Shown here piece after piece: positions 44,042-53,215 of a stretch of DNA of 64,000 bases. The translations under genes were made by a program, and so were the position numbers. Source of the DNA: Arabiibacter massiliensis (lineage in GTDB: Bacteria; Actinomycetota; Coriobacteriia; Coriobacteriales; Eggerthellaceae); NCBI RefSeq assembly GCF_900169505.1, contig NZ_LT827021.1, forward strand, positions 3,069,400 through 3,133,399. The letters are read 5' to 3'. Each line of letters starts with the position of its first letter. Positions within the stretch are counted from its first letter, which is position 1. Below the pieces are notes generated by a model. The model saw only the letters and a list, made by a program, of their open reading frames with translations. It was not told the DNA's origin and made no database searches.

Positions 44042-45778
44042 GTGAACGCTCCGATGGAAACCGTGTTCGGCCTCTTGGGCGGTTTGGCCGTATTCCTGTT
44101 CGGCATGAACATGATGTCCGAGGGCCTGCAGAAGGCCGCCGGCGCCAAGATGAAGTCGATCCTGTCGATGCTCACCTCCAACCCCGTGCTCGGCGTGCTG
44201 GCGGGAGCCGTGGCCACCGCCGTGCTGCAAAGCTCGAGCGCCACCACGGTCATGGCCATCGGCTTCGTGAGCGCGCGCCTCATGACCATGCGCCAGGCCA
44301 TCGCCGTCATCTTCGGCGCGAACATCGGCACCACCATGACGGCCCAGCTCATGGCGTTCAAGATCAGCGACTACATCTGGCTCATCGTGTTTCTGGGCTT
44401 CATCGTGTGGTTCCTCGCGAAGGACGAGCGCGTCAAGAACATCGGCCAGACCGTGTTCGCGTTCGGCCTCTTGTTCGTGGGCATCGACACGATGGGCGCG
44501 GTCATGAAGCCGCTCGCGCAAAGCGACGTGTTCCTGGCGATGATCGAGCAGGTGAAGGGCATCCCCGCGCTCGGCGTGGTGGTGGGCACCGTGATGACGC
44601 TCGTCGTGCAGAGCTCGAGCGCCACCATCGCCGTGCTGCAGAGCTTCGCCTCGCAGCCCGGGCCCGACGGCGTGACCAGCGTGCTGGGCCTCCAAGGCTC
44701 CATCCCCATCCTGCTCGGCGACAACATCGGCACCACCATCACGGCGCTCCTCGCCTGCATCGGCCAGTCGCGCGACGCGAAACGCACGGCCGTGGCACAC
44801 AGCGTGTTCAACATCTCGGGCGCGTTCCTGTTCATCTGGTTCGTGCCGGTGCTCGCCTCGTTCGTGCAGCTTCTCACGCCGGGCCCCGAACTCGACGTCA
44901 TCGCGCGCCAGATCGCGAACGCGCACACCACGTTCAACATCGTGTGCACGCTTCTGTGGCTGCCGCTTCTGGGCGTGATGGTGAAAATCGTCACGTTCCT
45001 CGTGCCGGGCAAGGTGGGCGAGCGGGAGCCGGGCGCGCTCGTCACGCTCGACGAGAACATCCTCGGCCAGCCGGTGTTCGCCATCCGCATGTTCGGCGAG
45101 GAGCTGCAGAAGTTCTGCGGAGCGGTGCGCGCCATGTTGGAGGCGCTGCCCGAGGCTATCGCGAGCAGAGATGCCGCCACGCTCAAGGCGCTGCAGGCTG
45201 ACTGCACGCAGGTGGAGGCCGCCGACGGCGAGCTGGCGAACTACGCGGTGGAGCTGCTGTCCTCGGGCGCCACGTCCGAGCGGCAGGCCGCCGAGATCAC
45301 CGACCTCATGTCCATCGTGGACGCCGTGGGCCGCATCGGCTCGCGCTGCGGCGAGGTGGCCTCGCTCTACGGCGAGAACCTCGCGTCCAAGAGGCGGTTC
45401 TCCGACGAGGCGCGAGAGGAGCTGGCCGAGAGCGCCGCCATGGTGTCGGAGATGTACGACGCGGTGCTGCGCTTCCTGAGCGACCAGGACGCGGCGTCCG
45501 AGCAGGTGCTCGACGAGCGCCGCCGCGCCATCATCAAGCGCCAGAGCAAGGCCCGCAAGGCGCACTTCCGCCGCGTGAGCAGCCGCCAGTGCGCGCCCGA
45601 GAACAAGGCCGTGTACAACCAGCTGCTGCTTTCCCTCGAGCGCGCCGGCAACGAGTGCTCGAACCTCGTGGAGCACGGCGCCGAGCTCTCCATGTGGCGC
45701 GACTCCCTCGGCACCAACCGCCCCGGCGACGACGAGCCCACGGTCGCGTTCGACGACCCGGTCGAAGCGTATGCGTGA
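44042..45778 (+). CDS. Na+/phosphate cotransporter with PhoU-like tail
   Basis: A 578-aa protein of the NptA/PhoU-like type. The transmembrane half shows the family inverted repeat twice: VLQSSSATTV with GANIGTT, and VVQSSSATIAV with GDNIGTT. These QSSS motifs form the Na+/Pi site. Residues ~350-560 are helical and PhoU-like (EELQKFCGAVRAMLEALPEA, RQAAEITDLMSIVDAVGRIG). It imports, or in some bacteria exports, phosphate with sodium. GTG 44042 has GGGGAG upstream. The Pho-box-like element implies phosphate control. Confidence 0.9.
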   Translation: MNAPMETVFGLLGGLAVFLFGMNMMSEGLQKAAGAKMKSILSMLTSNPVLGVLAGAVATAVLQSSSATTVMAIGFVSARLMTMRQAIAVIFGANIGTTMTAQLMAFKISDYIWLIVFLGFIVWFLAKDERVKNIGQTVFAFGLLFVGIDTMGAVMKPLAQSDVFLAMIEQVKGIPALGVVVGTVMTLVVQSSSATIAVLQSFASQPGPDGVTSVLGLQGSIPILLGDNIGTTITALLACIGQSRDAKRTAVAHSVFNISGAFLFIWFVPVLASFVQLLTPGPELDVIARQIANAHTTFNIVCTLLWLPLLGVMVKIVTFLVPGKVGEREPGALVTLDENILGQPVFAIRMFGEELQKFCGAVRAMLEALPEAIASRDAATLKALQADCTQVEAADGELANYAVELLSSGATSERQAAEITDLMSIVDAVGRIGSRCGEVASLYGENLASKRRFSDEAREELAESAAMVSEMYDAVLRFLSDQDAASEQVLDERRRAIIKRQSKARKAHFRRVSSRQCAPENKAVYNQLLLSLERAGNECSNLVEHGAELSMWRDSLGTNRPGDDEPTVAFDDPVEAYA

Positions 45779-45837
45779 GACAAAGGGACGGGGTAATCGT
45801 CTCATTTCGCCTACCCGTGCTCTGAAACCGGGGTGGA

Positions 45838-45992
45838 CGACACAAAAACCGGTTGGTTTGGCACTGATCGAGGCCGATCGAAGCGGATTCTTTCGAGAAA
45901 GCAGCGGCTCCCGCTGCGTTTCCCCAGCTCGCGCATGGAGGGCCTGACGGAAGACGGAGCAATCAGTGCCAAACCGACCGGTTTTTGTGTCG
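45838..45992. repeat. MITE-like element with 31-bp inverted ends
   Basis: Arms 45838-45868 and 45962-45992 are inverted copies with one mismatch (outer part CGACACAAAAACCGG). The 93-bp centre contains a further small palindrome (GCAGCGGCTCCCGCTGC). No coding frame fits. It lies between the Na/Pi cotransporter and pcrA; it may be a small non-autonomous transposable element or a structured RNA/terminator. Confidence 0.75.
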
Positions 45993-46115
45993 TCGCCCCC
46001 GCCTCTACCCGCGTCCTCGCCCTCCCTTGCGCAGATTGCGCGCGTTTGGCGGCGCGCCGGACGAAAAGCGGTAGAATACGGAAGCTTGGTTCCACATCCG
46101 TAGGAGACTGCTCAC

Positions 46116-48470
46116 ATGCCAATCGACATCGACACTCTGAACGGGCCGCAGCGCGAGGCGGTCGTCACCATCGACGGGCCGCTGCTGGTGCTGGCCGGCG
46201 CGGGCTCGGGCAAGACGCGCGTGCTCACGTACCGCATCGCCAACCTCATCGAGAACCATGGCGTGGCCCCCTGGGAGATCCTCGCCATCACGTTCACGAA
46301 CAAGGCGGCGGCCGAGATGCGCGAGCGCCTGAACGCGCTGGTGGGCCCGCGCTGCCGCGGCATGTGGGTGTCCACGTTCCACAGCATGTGCGTGCGCATC
46401 CTGCGCGCCGACGCCGAGCGCCTCGGCTTCACGAAAAGCTTTACCATCTACGACACGGACGACCAGAAGCGCCTGTACAAGGAGATCATGGCCGAGCTGG
46501 ACATCGACCCGAAGCGCTTCCCGGTGAACGCCCTCATGAACCGCATCTCCACGGCCAAAAACGAGCTCATCGCGCCCGGCAACTTCGAGAAGGAGGCGAC
46601 CGACCCGGTGGGGAAGGTGGCCGCGCGCGTCTACACGCGTCTGCAGGAGCGCCTCAAGGCCGCGAACGCCTTCGACTTCGATGACCTGCTGCTCTACGCC
46701 TACCTGCTGCTCAAGAACCACGCCGACGTGCTGGACGCCTACCAGGGCCGCTTCCGCTACATCATGGTGGACGAGTACCAGGACACGAACCACGCCCAGT
46801 ACGCCATCACACAGCTTCTGGCCGCGAAGCACCAGAACATCATGGTGGTGGGCGACGACGACCAGTCCATCTACAGCTGGCGCGGCGCCGACATCCGCAA
46901 CATCCTCGAGTTCGAGCAGGACTATCCGCGCGCACACACGGTGAAGCTCGAGCAGAACTACCGCAGCGTGGGCAACGTGCTGGCCGCGGCGAACGCGGTC
47001 ATCGCCAACAACCAGCACCGCAAGGCGAAAAAGCTGTTCACGGCCGCCGAGGACGGCGAGAAGATCCAGGTGTACATGGCCTCCGACGAGCGCGACGAGG
47101 GCCGCTGGATCGCCGGCGAGATCGAGAAGCAGCGCGCGGCGGGCCTCACGTACAACCAGATGGCCGTGTTCTACCGCACCAACGCCCAGTCCCGCATGCT
47201 GGAGGACATGCTTTTGCGCGCGGGCGTGCCCTACCGCATCGTGGGCGGCACGCGCTTCTTCGACCGTGCCGAGATCCGCGACGTCATGGCCTACCTCACG
47301 CTCATCGTGAACCCGGCCGACGACATCGCCGCCAAGCGCGTGATCAACGTGCCGCGCCGCGGCATCGGCAAGACCACCATCGAGCGCATCGAGCAGTTCG
47401 GCCGCGAGATGGACATGCCGTTCATGGAGGCCGCCGAGCTGGCCATCGCCGACGAGGACCTGCGCGCCTCCACGCGCCAGTCCATCGCCGAGTTCGTGGG
47501 CCTCATCAAGGAGGCGCGCTCCTACGGGGGCGATCTGCGTAAGGTGATCGAGGCCGTCATCGACAAGAGCGGCCTCATCGGGGCGCTCCAGGCCGAGGGC
47601 ACCGACGAGGCGCGCGGCCGCATCGAGAACATCCAGGAATTTTTGGGCGTGGTCGACGAGTTCGTGGATACCCACGACGAGGACGACGCCGACTACGCGG
47701 CCCCGACGGCCGGCGAGGGCACGGCGGCGGGGGAGGCTCCCGTGCGCGTGCTGCGCGGCGACTCGCTCGCGGACTTCATCGAGTGGGTGCGCCTGCGCAC
47801 CGACCTCGATACGGTGAGCGACGACGGCCGGTTCGTCACCATGATGACCGTGCACTCCTCGAAGGGCCTCGAGTTCGACTGCGTGTTCGTGGCCGGCATG
47901 GAGGAGTCGCTATTCCCCCACATGAACAGCAAGGACGACGCGGCCGGCATCGAGGAGGAGCGCCGCCTGGCCTACGTGGCCATCACGCGCGCCCGCAAGC
48001 GCCTCTACCTCACCTGCGCCTACGCGCGTCAGATCTTCGGCCAGACCTCGTCGAACCCCGTGTCGCGCTTCATCCAGGAGATCCCCTCCGAGCTGCGCCA
48101 GACCACGGGTTTGGGGTCGGCCGGCTTCAGCGGCACGGGCTGGGAGAAGCGCGGCAGCCGCAAGGGCATCGCGGGCAGCGGCACCGAGGCGGGCGGCGGC
48201 CGCGTGTTCGGCCGCTCGAGCGCGTCGGGCTCTGCGGGCCGCTCTGACGAACGGGCGAGCCGCGTGGCCGGCTCCTACGTGCGCCCCGGCGCGGAGAAGA
48301 AGGCGGCCGCCAAGATGGCGTTCTCCGCCGGAGACACCGTGGACCACAAGACCTTCGGCCGCGGCAAGGTGACGAAGGTGGACGGCGACACGCTGTTCGT
48401 GAAGTTCTCCAAGACCGGCCAGACCAAGAAGCTGCTGAAGGACTACGCCCCCATCGTGAAGATCGGCTAG
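46116..48470 (+). CDS. pcrA: ATP-dependent DNA helicase PcrA/UvrD
   Basis: A 784-aa SF1A helicase for nucleotide excision repair, replication restart and removal of RecA filaments. Motifs: Walker A LAGAGSGKTRVLTYRI (about residue 28), TFTNKAAAEM, DYQ-type motif II VDEYQDTNHAQY, VGDDDQSIYSWRGA, LEQNYRS, TVHSSKGLEF, and the RRLAYVAITRARKRL motif VI. A Gly/Ser/Arg-rich linker precedes the C-terminal Tudor-like RNA-polymerase-interacting domain (GDTVDHKTFGRGKVTKVDGD). TAGGAG precedes ATG 46116. Confidence 0.96.
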   Translation: MPIDIDTLNGPQREAVVTIDGPLLVLAGAGSGKTRVLTYRIANLIENHGVAPWEILAITFTNKAAAEMRERLNALVGPRCRGMWVSTFHSMCVRILRADAERLGFTKSFTIYDTDDQKRLYKEIMAELDIDPKRFPVNALMNRISTAKNELIAPGNFEKEATDPVGKVAARVYTRLQERLKAANAFDFDDLLLYAYLLLKNHADVLDAYQGRFRYIMVDEYQDTNHAQYAITQLLAAKHQNIMVVGDDDQSIYSWRGADIRNILEFEQDYPRAHTVKLEQNYRSVGNVLAAANAVIANNQHRKAKKLFTAAEDGEKIQVYMASDERDEGRWIAGEIEKQRAAGLTYNQMAVFYRTNAQSRMLEDMLLRAGVPYRIVGGTRFFDRAEIRDVMAYLTLIVNPADDIAAKRVINVPRRGIGKTTIERIEQFGREMDMPFMEAAELAIADEDLRASTRQSIAEFVGLIKEARSYGGDLRKVIEAVIDKSGLIGALQAEGTDEARGRIENIQEFLGVVDEFVDTHDEDDADYAAPTAGEGTAAGEAPVRVLRGDSLADFIEWVRLRTDLDTVSDDGRFVTMMTVHSSKGLEFDCVFVAGMEESLFPHMNSKDDAAGIEEERRLAYVAITRARKRLYLTCAYARQIFGQTSSNPVSRFIQEIPSELRQTTGLGSAGFSGTGWEKRGSRKGIAGSGTEAGGGRVFGRSSASGSAGRSDERASRVAGSYVRPGAEKKAAAKMAFSAGDTVDHKTFGRGKVTKVDGDTLFVKFSKTGQTKKLLKDYAPIVKIG

Positions 48471-48496
48471 CGGCGGGAACTGTATCAGGGATGCCC

Positions 48497-48575
48497 CGTA
48501 GGGCAAGGGCTCTGCCCTTGCCGCCACCTGCGGGAAGGGCCCGGTCGACGGCAAGGGCAGAGCCCTTGCCCTACG
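48497..48575. repeat. Dispersed palindromic element, copy 2
   Basis: Perfect 27-bp arms (48497-48523 and 48549-48575; outer part CGTAGGGCAAGGGCTCTGCC) enclose 25 bp. It is the same family as 12801-12881 and lies just after pcrA. Confidence 0.9.
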
Positions 48576-48753
48576 GTCAACCTGGGCGAGGCGATGAGGC
48601 GGGCTTTCGTCACGGCCTCGCCCCTCCACTTTCGCGGGAGCCCTTGCAACTCGGGCCGCTATGCCCCATGATGGAGCTATCGACGACGTGCGGTCGCAAT
48701 CGATCCACAACCCCGCGCTCTTCGTCCCCGCCGACGAGGGAAAGAGGTTCCTC

Positions 48754-49608
48754 ATGAAGATCGTTGCCGACTCTTCCACCATGTTCTCCGTCGAGGAGGG
48801 AGCGGCCCGCGGCATCGGGATCCTGCCGCTCGCCGTGGGCATCGACGGCGAGACCTGGCTCGAGTACGAGGAGATCGCGACCGACGACTTCCTCGCGCGC
48901 GTGCGCGCCGGCGCGATGCCGCAAAGCTCGTGCCCGCCGCCGCACCTCACGCTCGAGGCGTACGACACCGACGAGGAGGTGGTGCACCTCGCCATGGCCG
49001 ACGGCCTGTCCGGCGCCTACGAGGTGGCCTGCGGCTTGCGCGAGCAGGCGCGCCATCCCGAGCGCGTCCACGTGGTGAACTCCGCCACCCTGTGCGCGCC
49101 GCACCGCGCGCTCGCCCTGGCCGCCGTCGAGCTGGCGAAGCGCTTCAAAAGCGCCGGCGACGTGATCGAGCGCCTGCGCCCCCTGATCGCGAGCGCGCAT
49201 TCGTTTCTGCTCCCCGAGGATTTCGAGTACCTGCGCCGCGGCGGCCGGCTCACCCCGCTCGCGGCCACGTTCGCGCACCTGCTGAAGGCGGCGCCCGTCA
49301 TGCGCCAGACCGACGACGGCACCCGCCTCGAGCGGCTCGCCGTGGCGCGCAGCTTCAAGAAGGGCATCGAGGCCGCAGCCGCCGAGCTGGCGCGACGCGA
49401 CGTGGGCGCGGGGCACTTCATCGGCGTGAGCCATGCGGACAACCCCGCCGATGCCGGCTGGGCGCTCGACCGCCTGCAGACCGCCTTCCCGCAGTGCCGC
49501 TTCGGCCTTTACGAGCTGGGCCCGGCGTTCATCACACAGGGCGGCCCCTCGTGCATCGCCGTCCAATCGATCGACCTGGGCGCATTCCCCGACCTCGTCC
49601 TCGGCTGA
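48754..49608 (+). CDS. DegV family protein
   Basis: A 284-aa DegV-type fatty-acid-binding protein. The N-terminus MKIVADSSTMFSVEEG and the S-rich ligand loop (QSSCPPPHLTLEAY; ADGLSGAYEVACGL) are family features, as is SFLLPEDFEYLRRGGRLTPL. In other bacteria DegV/FakB proteins present fatty acids to the FakA kinase; whether a FakA partner is present is unknown since none is in the window. The start at ATG 48754 has AAAGAGG upstream. A strong terminator follows, so it is monocistronic. Confidence 0.9.
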   Translation: MKIVADSSTMFSVEEGAARGIGILPLAVGIDGETWLEYEEIATDDFLARVRAGAMPQSSCPPPHLTLEAYDTDEEVVHLAMADGLSGAYEVACGLREQARHPERVHVVNSATLCAPHRALALAAVELAKRFKSAGDVIERLRPLIASAHSFLLPEDFEYLRRGGRLTPLAATFAHLLKAAPVMRQTDDGTRLERLAVARSFKKGIEAAAAELARRDVGAGHFIGVSHADNPADAGWALDRLQTAFPQCRFGLYELGPAFITQGGPSCIAVQSIDLGAFPDLVLG

Positions 49609-49617
49609 CGGCGAAAA

Positions 49618-49655
49618 GGAAGCGGCCGCGCCCACAGGGGGACGCGGCCGCTTCC
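49618..49655 (+). terminator. Terminator after the DegV gene
   Basis: GGAAGCGGCCGCG (49618-49630) pairs perfectly with CGCGGCCGCTTCC (49643-49655). It also faces the convergent flavoprotein gene. Confidence 0.75.
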
Positions 49656-49711
49656 TAGCCATGCGGCGCCGCGCGGGGAGGGATGCGCGGCGCCGAGGAG
49701 CGAAGGATCTC

Positions 49712-51496
49712 CTACACGCCCGCGGCCGCGTTCTCGCCGCAGAGCTTGCCGAACGTGAGCGCGCAGGCCAGGCTGTGGCCGCCCACGGTCACGGGGTACT
49801 CCACCAGGTAGCGCCCGCCCTGGGTGTTGCCGGCCACGTAGAGGCCCTTGATGGGCTCGCCCTCGTCGTTCAGGGGATGCAGGTCGGTGTCGCACTCGAG
49901 CCCGCCCATGAGCACGAGCATGCCGGCGTTGTCGAAGCGGCAGGCGTAGAACGGCGGCGTGTCCACGGGGAACATGCGCGTGCCCAGCTTGCCGTAGTCC
50001 TCGTCCACGCCCTTGGCGGCCAGCTCGTTGTAGCGCGCGATGGACTTCTTCACGTTCTCCACGGGAAGGCCCATGCCTTCGGCCAGCTCCTCGATGGTGT
50101 CTGCCTTGAGCGTGACGGCCCCCTCCACCATCTCGTCGGTGGTGTAGCCCAGCGCGAAGCCCGAAAGCACCGTCTCGTACTGGTCCTTCTCCTCCTCGGG
50201 GATGTAGTAGTTCACGAAGCCGTGGCCCGTGCCCTGGGCCAGGAGCTCGTTTTTCCAGTTGGCGTCGAAGATCTGCCACGACTTCGTGCCCAGCTTGGCC
50301 ATCTCCGGGTCCTTCGAGGCGGGCTGGCGCGACAGCTGGTCGGCGATGTTCTGGCCGGGGATGTCCTCGTTCATGAAGCGGTTGCCCTCCATGTTGAGCT
50401 GGAGGAACGCGTCCACGCCAAGCGCTCCGCCCATGTGGTGCGTCATCGGCGCGTAGGGCCCGAGCTCCATGTGGGCGCCGGCCCAGATGGCCATGCGGTG
50501 GCCGTCGCCGGTGTTGGCCACCTCGCCGTTGGCGTCGAGCGAGCCGTAGAAGCTGGCGAACTCGTCGGCCTGCGGGGCGTAGTAGTGGCGCATCTCGGGG
50601 TTGCCGCCGATGTCGCCCGTGCACAGGCACACGGCCTTCGCGTTGATCTTGGTGAACTTCTTGCCGTCCTTGTCGCGCACGTACGCGCCGGCCACCGCGC
50701 CGTCATCGCCCACGATCAGCTGGTCGGCGAACGTCTCGAAGATGAGCTCGGCGCCGGCGGCCTTGGCCTTGTCGCGGCAGTTCTCGCAGCCCCACTGCAT
50801 GTTGGGGTTGAGGTTGATGGTGCCGTGGAAGAACGGGTAGTACTCGGTCTTGTAGTCGTAGCCCTCCAGCGGCGGCCAGAAGATGGGGCGCAGGAAGTTG
50901 GGCTTGTCGGTCTGCTTGTTGTCGGCAGTCTTGGGGATGAGCTCGTAGTCGGCGCCCTCCACGAACCAGTCGAACGCCTCGCCGGAGTGGTCGTACCAGT
51001 AGTTGAGGAAATCGGGGTTTGGACGGTAGCACATGTCCTTCATCAGCTGGTTCACGATGTCGCCCTTCGGCGCCCACGTGATGCCGGCGTCCTGCTGGAT
51101 CTTCGAGTTCACCACGCCGAACGCGCCGGCCATGGTGACCACGCCGATGTCGGGCTGCTTCTCGATGCCGATCACCTTCGCGCCCGCCTCGGCCGCCGAG
51201 CGCGCGGCGGCCACGCCCGCGAGGCCCAGGCCGATGACGAGCACGTCGCAGTCCTTCTCCTCGGCCACCTCGGCCGGCGCCTCGGGCTTGGCGAGGAACG
51301 ACGGCGTGTACGCGGTGGGGTCGGGCATGCTGGCGGCCGCGCCGCCCTCGGCGCCCTGGGCGCCCGCGTCGGCCGCTGCGGCGGCATCCTTGCTCTGGGG
51401 CGCGCAGCCCGCGAGTCCCGCTCCCGCCGCGACGGCGGCGGTGGCCCCCAGCCCGAGGAACGCGCGACGCGACATACCGGTGGTGTTTGCCTTCAT
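49712..51496 (-). CDS. Tat-exported FAD-dependent reductase, flavocytochrome c/fumarate reductase family
   Basis: A 594-aa protein with the Tat motif MSRRAFLG, an Ala/Gly-rich core and lipobox-like GLAGC. The FAD fold is CDVLVIGLGLAGVAAARSAA (about residue 82), and the C-terminal FAD region is GLYVAGNTQGGRYLVEYP. ATG 51496 is chosen because GGAGGGAGCATCATC precedes it and the Tat signal starts there. It is divergent from a membrane LuxR regulator across 264 bp, the arrangement seen for inducible reductases in Eggerthella. The substrate is unknown. Confidence 0.9.
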   Translation of the reverse strand: MKANTTGMSRRAFLGLGATAAVAAGAGLAGCAPQSKDAAAAADAGAQGAEGGAAASMPDPTAYTPSFLAKPEAPAEVAEEKDCDVLVIGLGLAGVAAARSAAEAGAKVIGIEKQPDIGVVTMAGAFGVVNSKIQQDAGITWAPKGDIVNQLMKDMCYRPNPDFLNYWYDHSGEAFDWFVEGADYELIPKTADNKQTDKPNFLRPIFWPPLEGYDYKTEYYPFFHGTINLNPNMQWGCENCRDKAKAAGAELIFETFADQLIVGDDGAVAGAYVRDKDGKKFTKINAKAVCLCTGDIGGNPEMRHYYAPQADEFASFYGSLDANGEVANTGDGHRMAIWAGAHMELGPYAPMTHHMGGALGVDAFLQLNMEGNRFMNEDIPGQNIADQLSRQPASKDPEMAKLGTKSWQIFDANWKNELLAQGTGHGFVNYYIPEEEKDQYETVLSGFALGYTTDEMVEGAVTLKADTIEELAEGMGLPVENVKKSIARYNELAAKGVDEDYGKLGTRMFPVDTPPFYACRFDNAGMLVLMGGLECDTDLHPLNDEGEPIKGLYVAGNTQGGRYLVEYPVTVGGHSLACALTFGKLCGENAAAGV

Positions 51497-51605
51497 GATG
51501 ATGCTCCCTCCTGTTGGTTCAGCTTGCTCCCGGCGGATGCTTGGATCCAAGCTCCGCCACCCCGAACTCTAGCCCCCAAGGCACCGCTCGCGCTTCCTCC
51601 GCAAG

Positions 51606-51654
51606 CGGGTGATTTTCGCAAAACCGCAGGTCTGCACCACCTGAAACGGGTGAT
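51606..51654. promoter_or_regulatory. Direct repeats in the flavoprotein-LuxR intergenic region
   Basis: CGGGTGAT occurs at 51606-51613 and 51647-51654, 41 bp apart, close to four helical turns. They are candidate half-sites for the adjacent LuxR regulator. A TATACT (51704-51709) facing the LuxR gene lies downstream. Confidence 0.35.
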
Positions 51655-51760
51655 ATGCGTTGAAGCGGCGCATCGGGGGCCGCGTGCGGCGGCGCGGTTA
51701 GGGTATACTGAGAAAAAGAAGCGGCGCCGGGGAGGGGCCGCCCTGGAAGGGGAGGGGTGC

Positions 51761-53215
51761 ATGGGACAGCTGCGGGAGGCGCTCGGCATGGAGAGGACGC
51801 GCGATGCGGTGTTCTTCGGCGGGTACGCGCTGTACCTCGTGTTCTCCTACATCGCCTTCCACTCGTTCACCATCTTCGCGCCGGCCGACGCGCTCGATCC
51901 CGCCTCGCAGACGCTGTTCTTGGCCACGGTGCTCGTGGCGCGCATCGCCGTGTTCGCGGCCATCGCGTTCTGCTCGCTGAAATCGTCGGGTCCGCAGACG
52001 GTGGTCTCGGTGCTCGCCGCGTGCGGCATCGCGCTGTTCGGCTTTCTCGTGTGCGGCATGGCGCTGCAGTTCGCCCACGACGTGGACTTCTCGCGCATCC
52101 TGCCGTGGCTTCTGTTCGGCGGCGTGTGCCTGGGCGCGGGCGACGCGGTGATGGTGCTTCTGTGGGCGCGCTTCTGCAAGACGCTCACGCTGCGCGCGGT
52201 GTACCTGTACGTGCTCGTGTGCAACGTGCTCAGCCTGGTCGTGTACTTCGGCATGACGTTTCTGCCGCCGGAGGTCATCGTCCCGGCCACCGCGGTGGTG
52301 TTCGTGGCCTCGTCGGTGTTCGTGAAGCGCTCGCTCGACATCCGGGCGCGCATCGACAGCGAGTATTCGCGCCCCGTGATGAGAAGCGCCGCGACGCGCC
52401 TGTGGCGGCCCGTGTTCGGCACGGCGGTGTTCTGCTTCATGAGCGGGCTGATGATGCAGATATCGGGACAGCAGCAGCTGCCGCTGTCCACCGTGCAGCA
52501 GACGTCCATCGTCACGTCGGCGGTGGTGGTGGCGCTGCTGCTGCTTCCGGCCCTGTTCATGAAGAAGCCGTTCAACATCGGGCGCCTGTACAAGATGGCG
52601 CTGCCGCTTTCGGCCGCCGGGTTTTTGCTGCTGCCGCTTCTGTGGAACGCGGCCGGCGGCATCGTGAACGCGTTCGCCCAGCTCGGCTCCATGGTGGCGA
52701 GCATCATCCTGTGGTGCATGCTGGCCGACATGGCGCGCGACACGCGACTGCCCTCGGCGCTCGTTTTCTCGACGGCGCTCGCCTGTACGAACGGCGCGCA
52801 GCTCGCGGGCATCCTCGTGGGGTTCTTCAACGCGTCGCGCTTCACGGCGGGAAGCCTCACGCTCACCGTGGTGGCCCTCGTGTCGCTCTACCTGCTGTCC
52901 ATGCTCTCGCTCGTCCTGTTCAGGGACAAGGACCCCGGTGCCGACGAGGCGGCCGCGCCCGCCCCGCAGGTGGTGGTGCGCGAGGAGCAGTGGTTCGCCG
53001 AGCGCTGCGCGTTTCTGGCCCGCGAGCACCAGCTCACGGCGCGCGAAGCGGAGATCTTCGCGCTCTTGGCGCAGGGGCGCACGGTGCACGGCATCTCGGA
53101 GAAGCTGTTCGTGTCAGAGAACACGGTGAAGTCCCATATCAAGAGCATCTACCAGAAGCTCGGCATCCACGTGCGCGCCGAGCTCATCGAACTGGTGAAC
53201 GAAGGGGAGGCGTGA
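51761..53215 (+). CDS. Membrane-spanning LuxR family regulator
   Basis: A 484-aa protein. About 400 residues form roughly 12 transmembrane helices (from AVFFGGYALYLVFSYIAF onward), resembling a transporter-like sensor. The C-terminus is a LuxR helix-turn-helix (LTAREAEIFALLAQGRTVHG, then ISEKLFVSENTVKSHIKSIY and QKLGIHVRAELIELV). Coriobacteria have many such membrane LuxR proteins beside reductase genes, where they switch the reductase on in response to substrate. ATG 51761 is preceded by GGAAGGGGAGG. Its 3' end overlaps the serine dehydratase gene by 32 bp. Confidence 0.92.
   Translation: MGQLREALGMERTRDAVFFGGYALYLVFSYIAFHSFTIFAPADALDPASQTLFLATVLVARIAVFAAIAFCSLKSSGPQTVVSVLAACGIALFGFLVCGMALQFAHDVDFSRILPWLLFGGVCLGAGDAVMVLLWARFCKTLTLRAVYLYVLVCNVLSLVVYFGMTFLPPEVIVPATAVVFVASSVFVKRSLDIRARIDSEYSRPVMRSAATRLWRPVFGTAVFCFMSGLMMQISGQQQLPLSTVQQTSIVTSAVVVALLLLPALFMKKPFNIGRLYKMALPLSAAGFLLLPLLWNAAGGIVNAFAQLGSMVASIILWCMLADMARDTRLPSALVFSTALACTNGAQLAGILVGFFNASRFTAGSLTLTVVALVSLYLLSMLSLVLFRDKDPGADEAAAPAPQVVVREEQWFAERCAFLAREHQLTAREAEIFALLAQGRTVHGISEKLFVSENTVKSHIKSIYQKLGIHVRAELIELVNEGEA

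Noticed and set aside
49433..51760. Plus-strand extension giving a 1260-aa LuxR protein
   Set aside because: It runs antisense through the flavoprotein gene; homology starts at ATG 51761.
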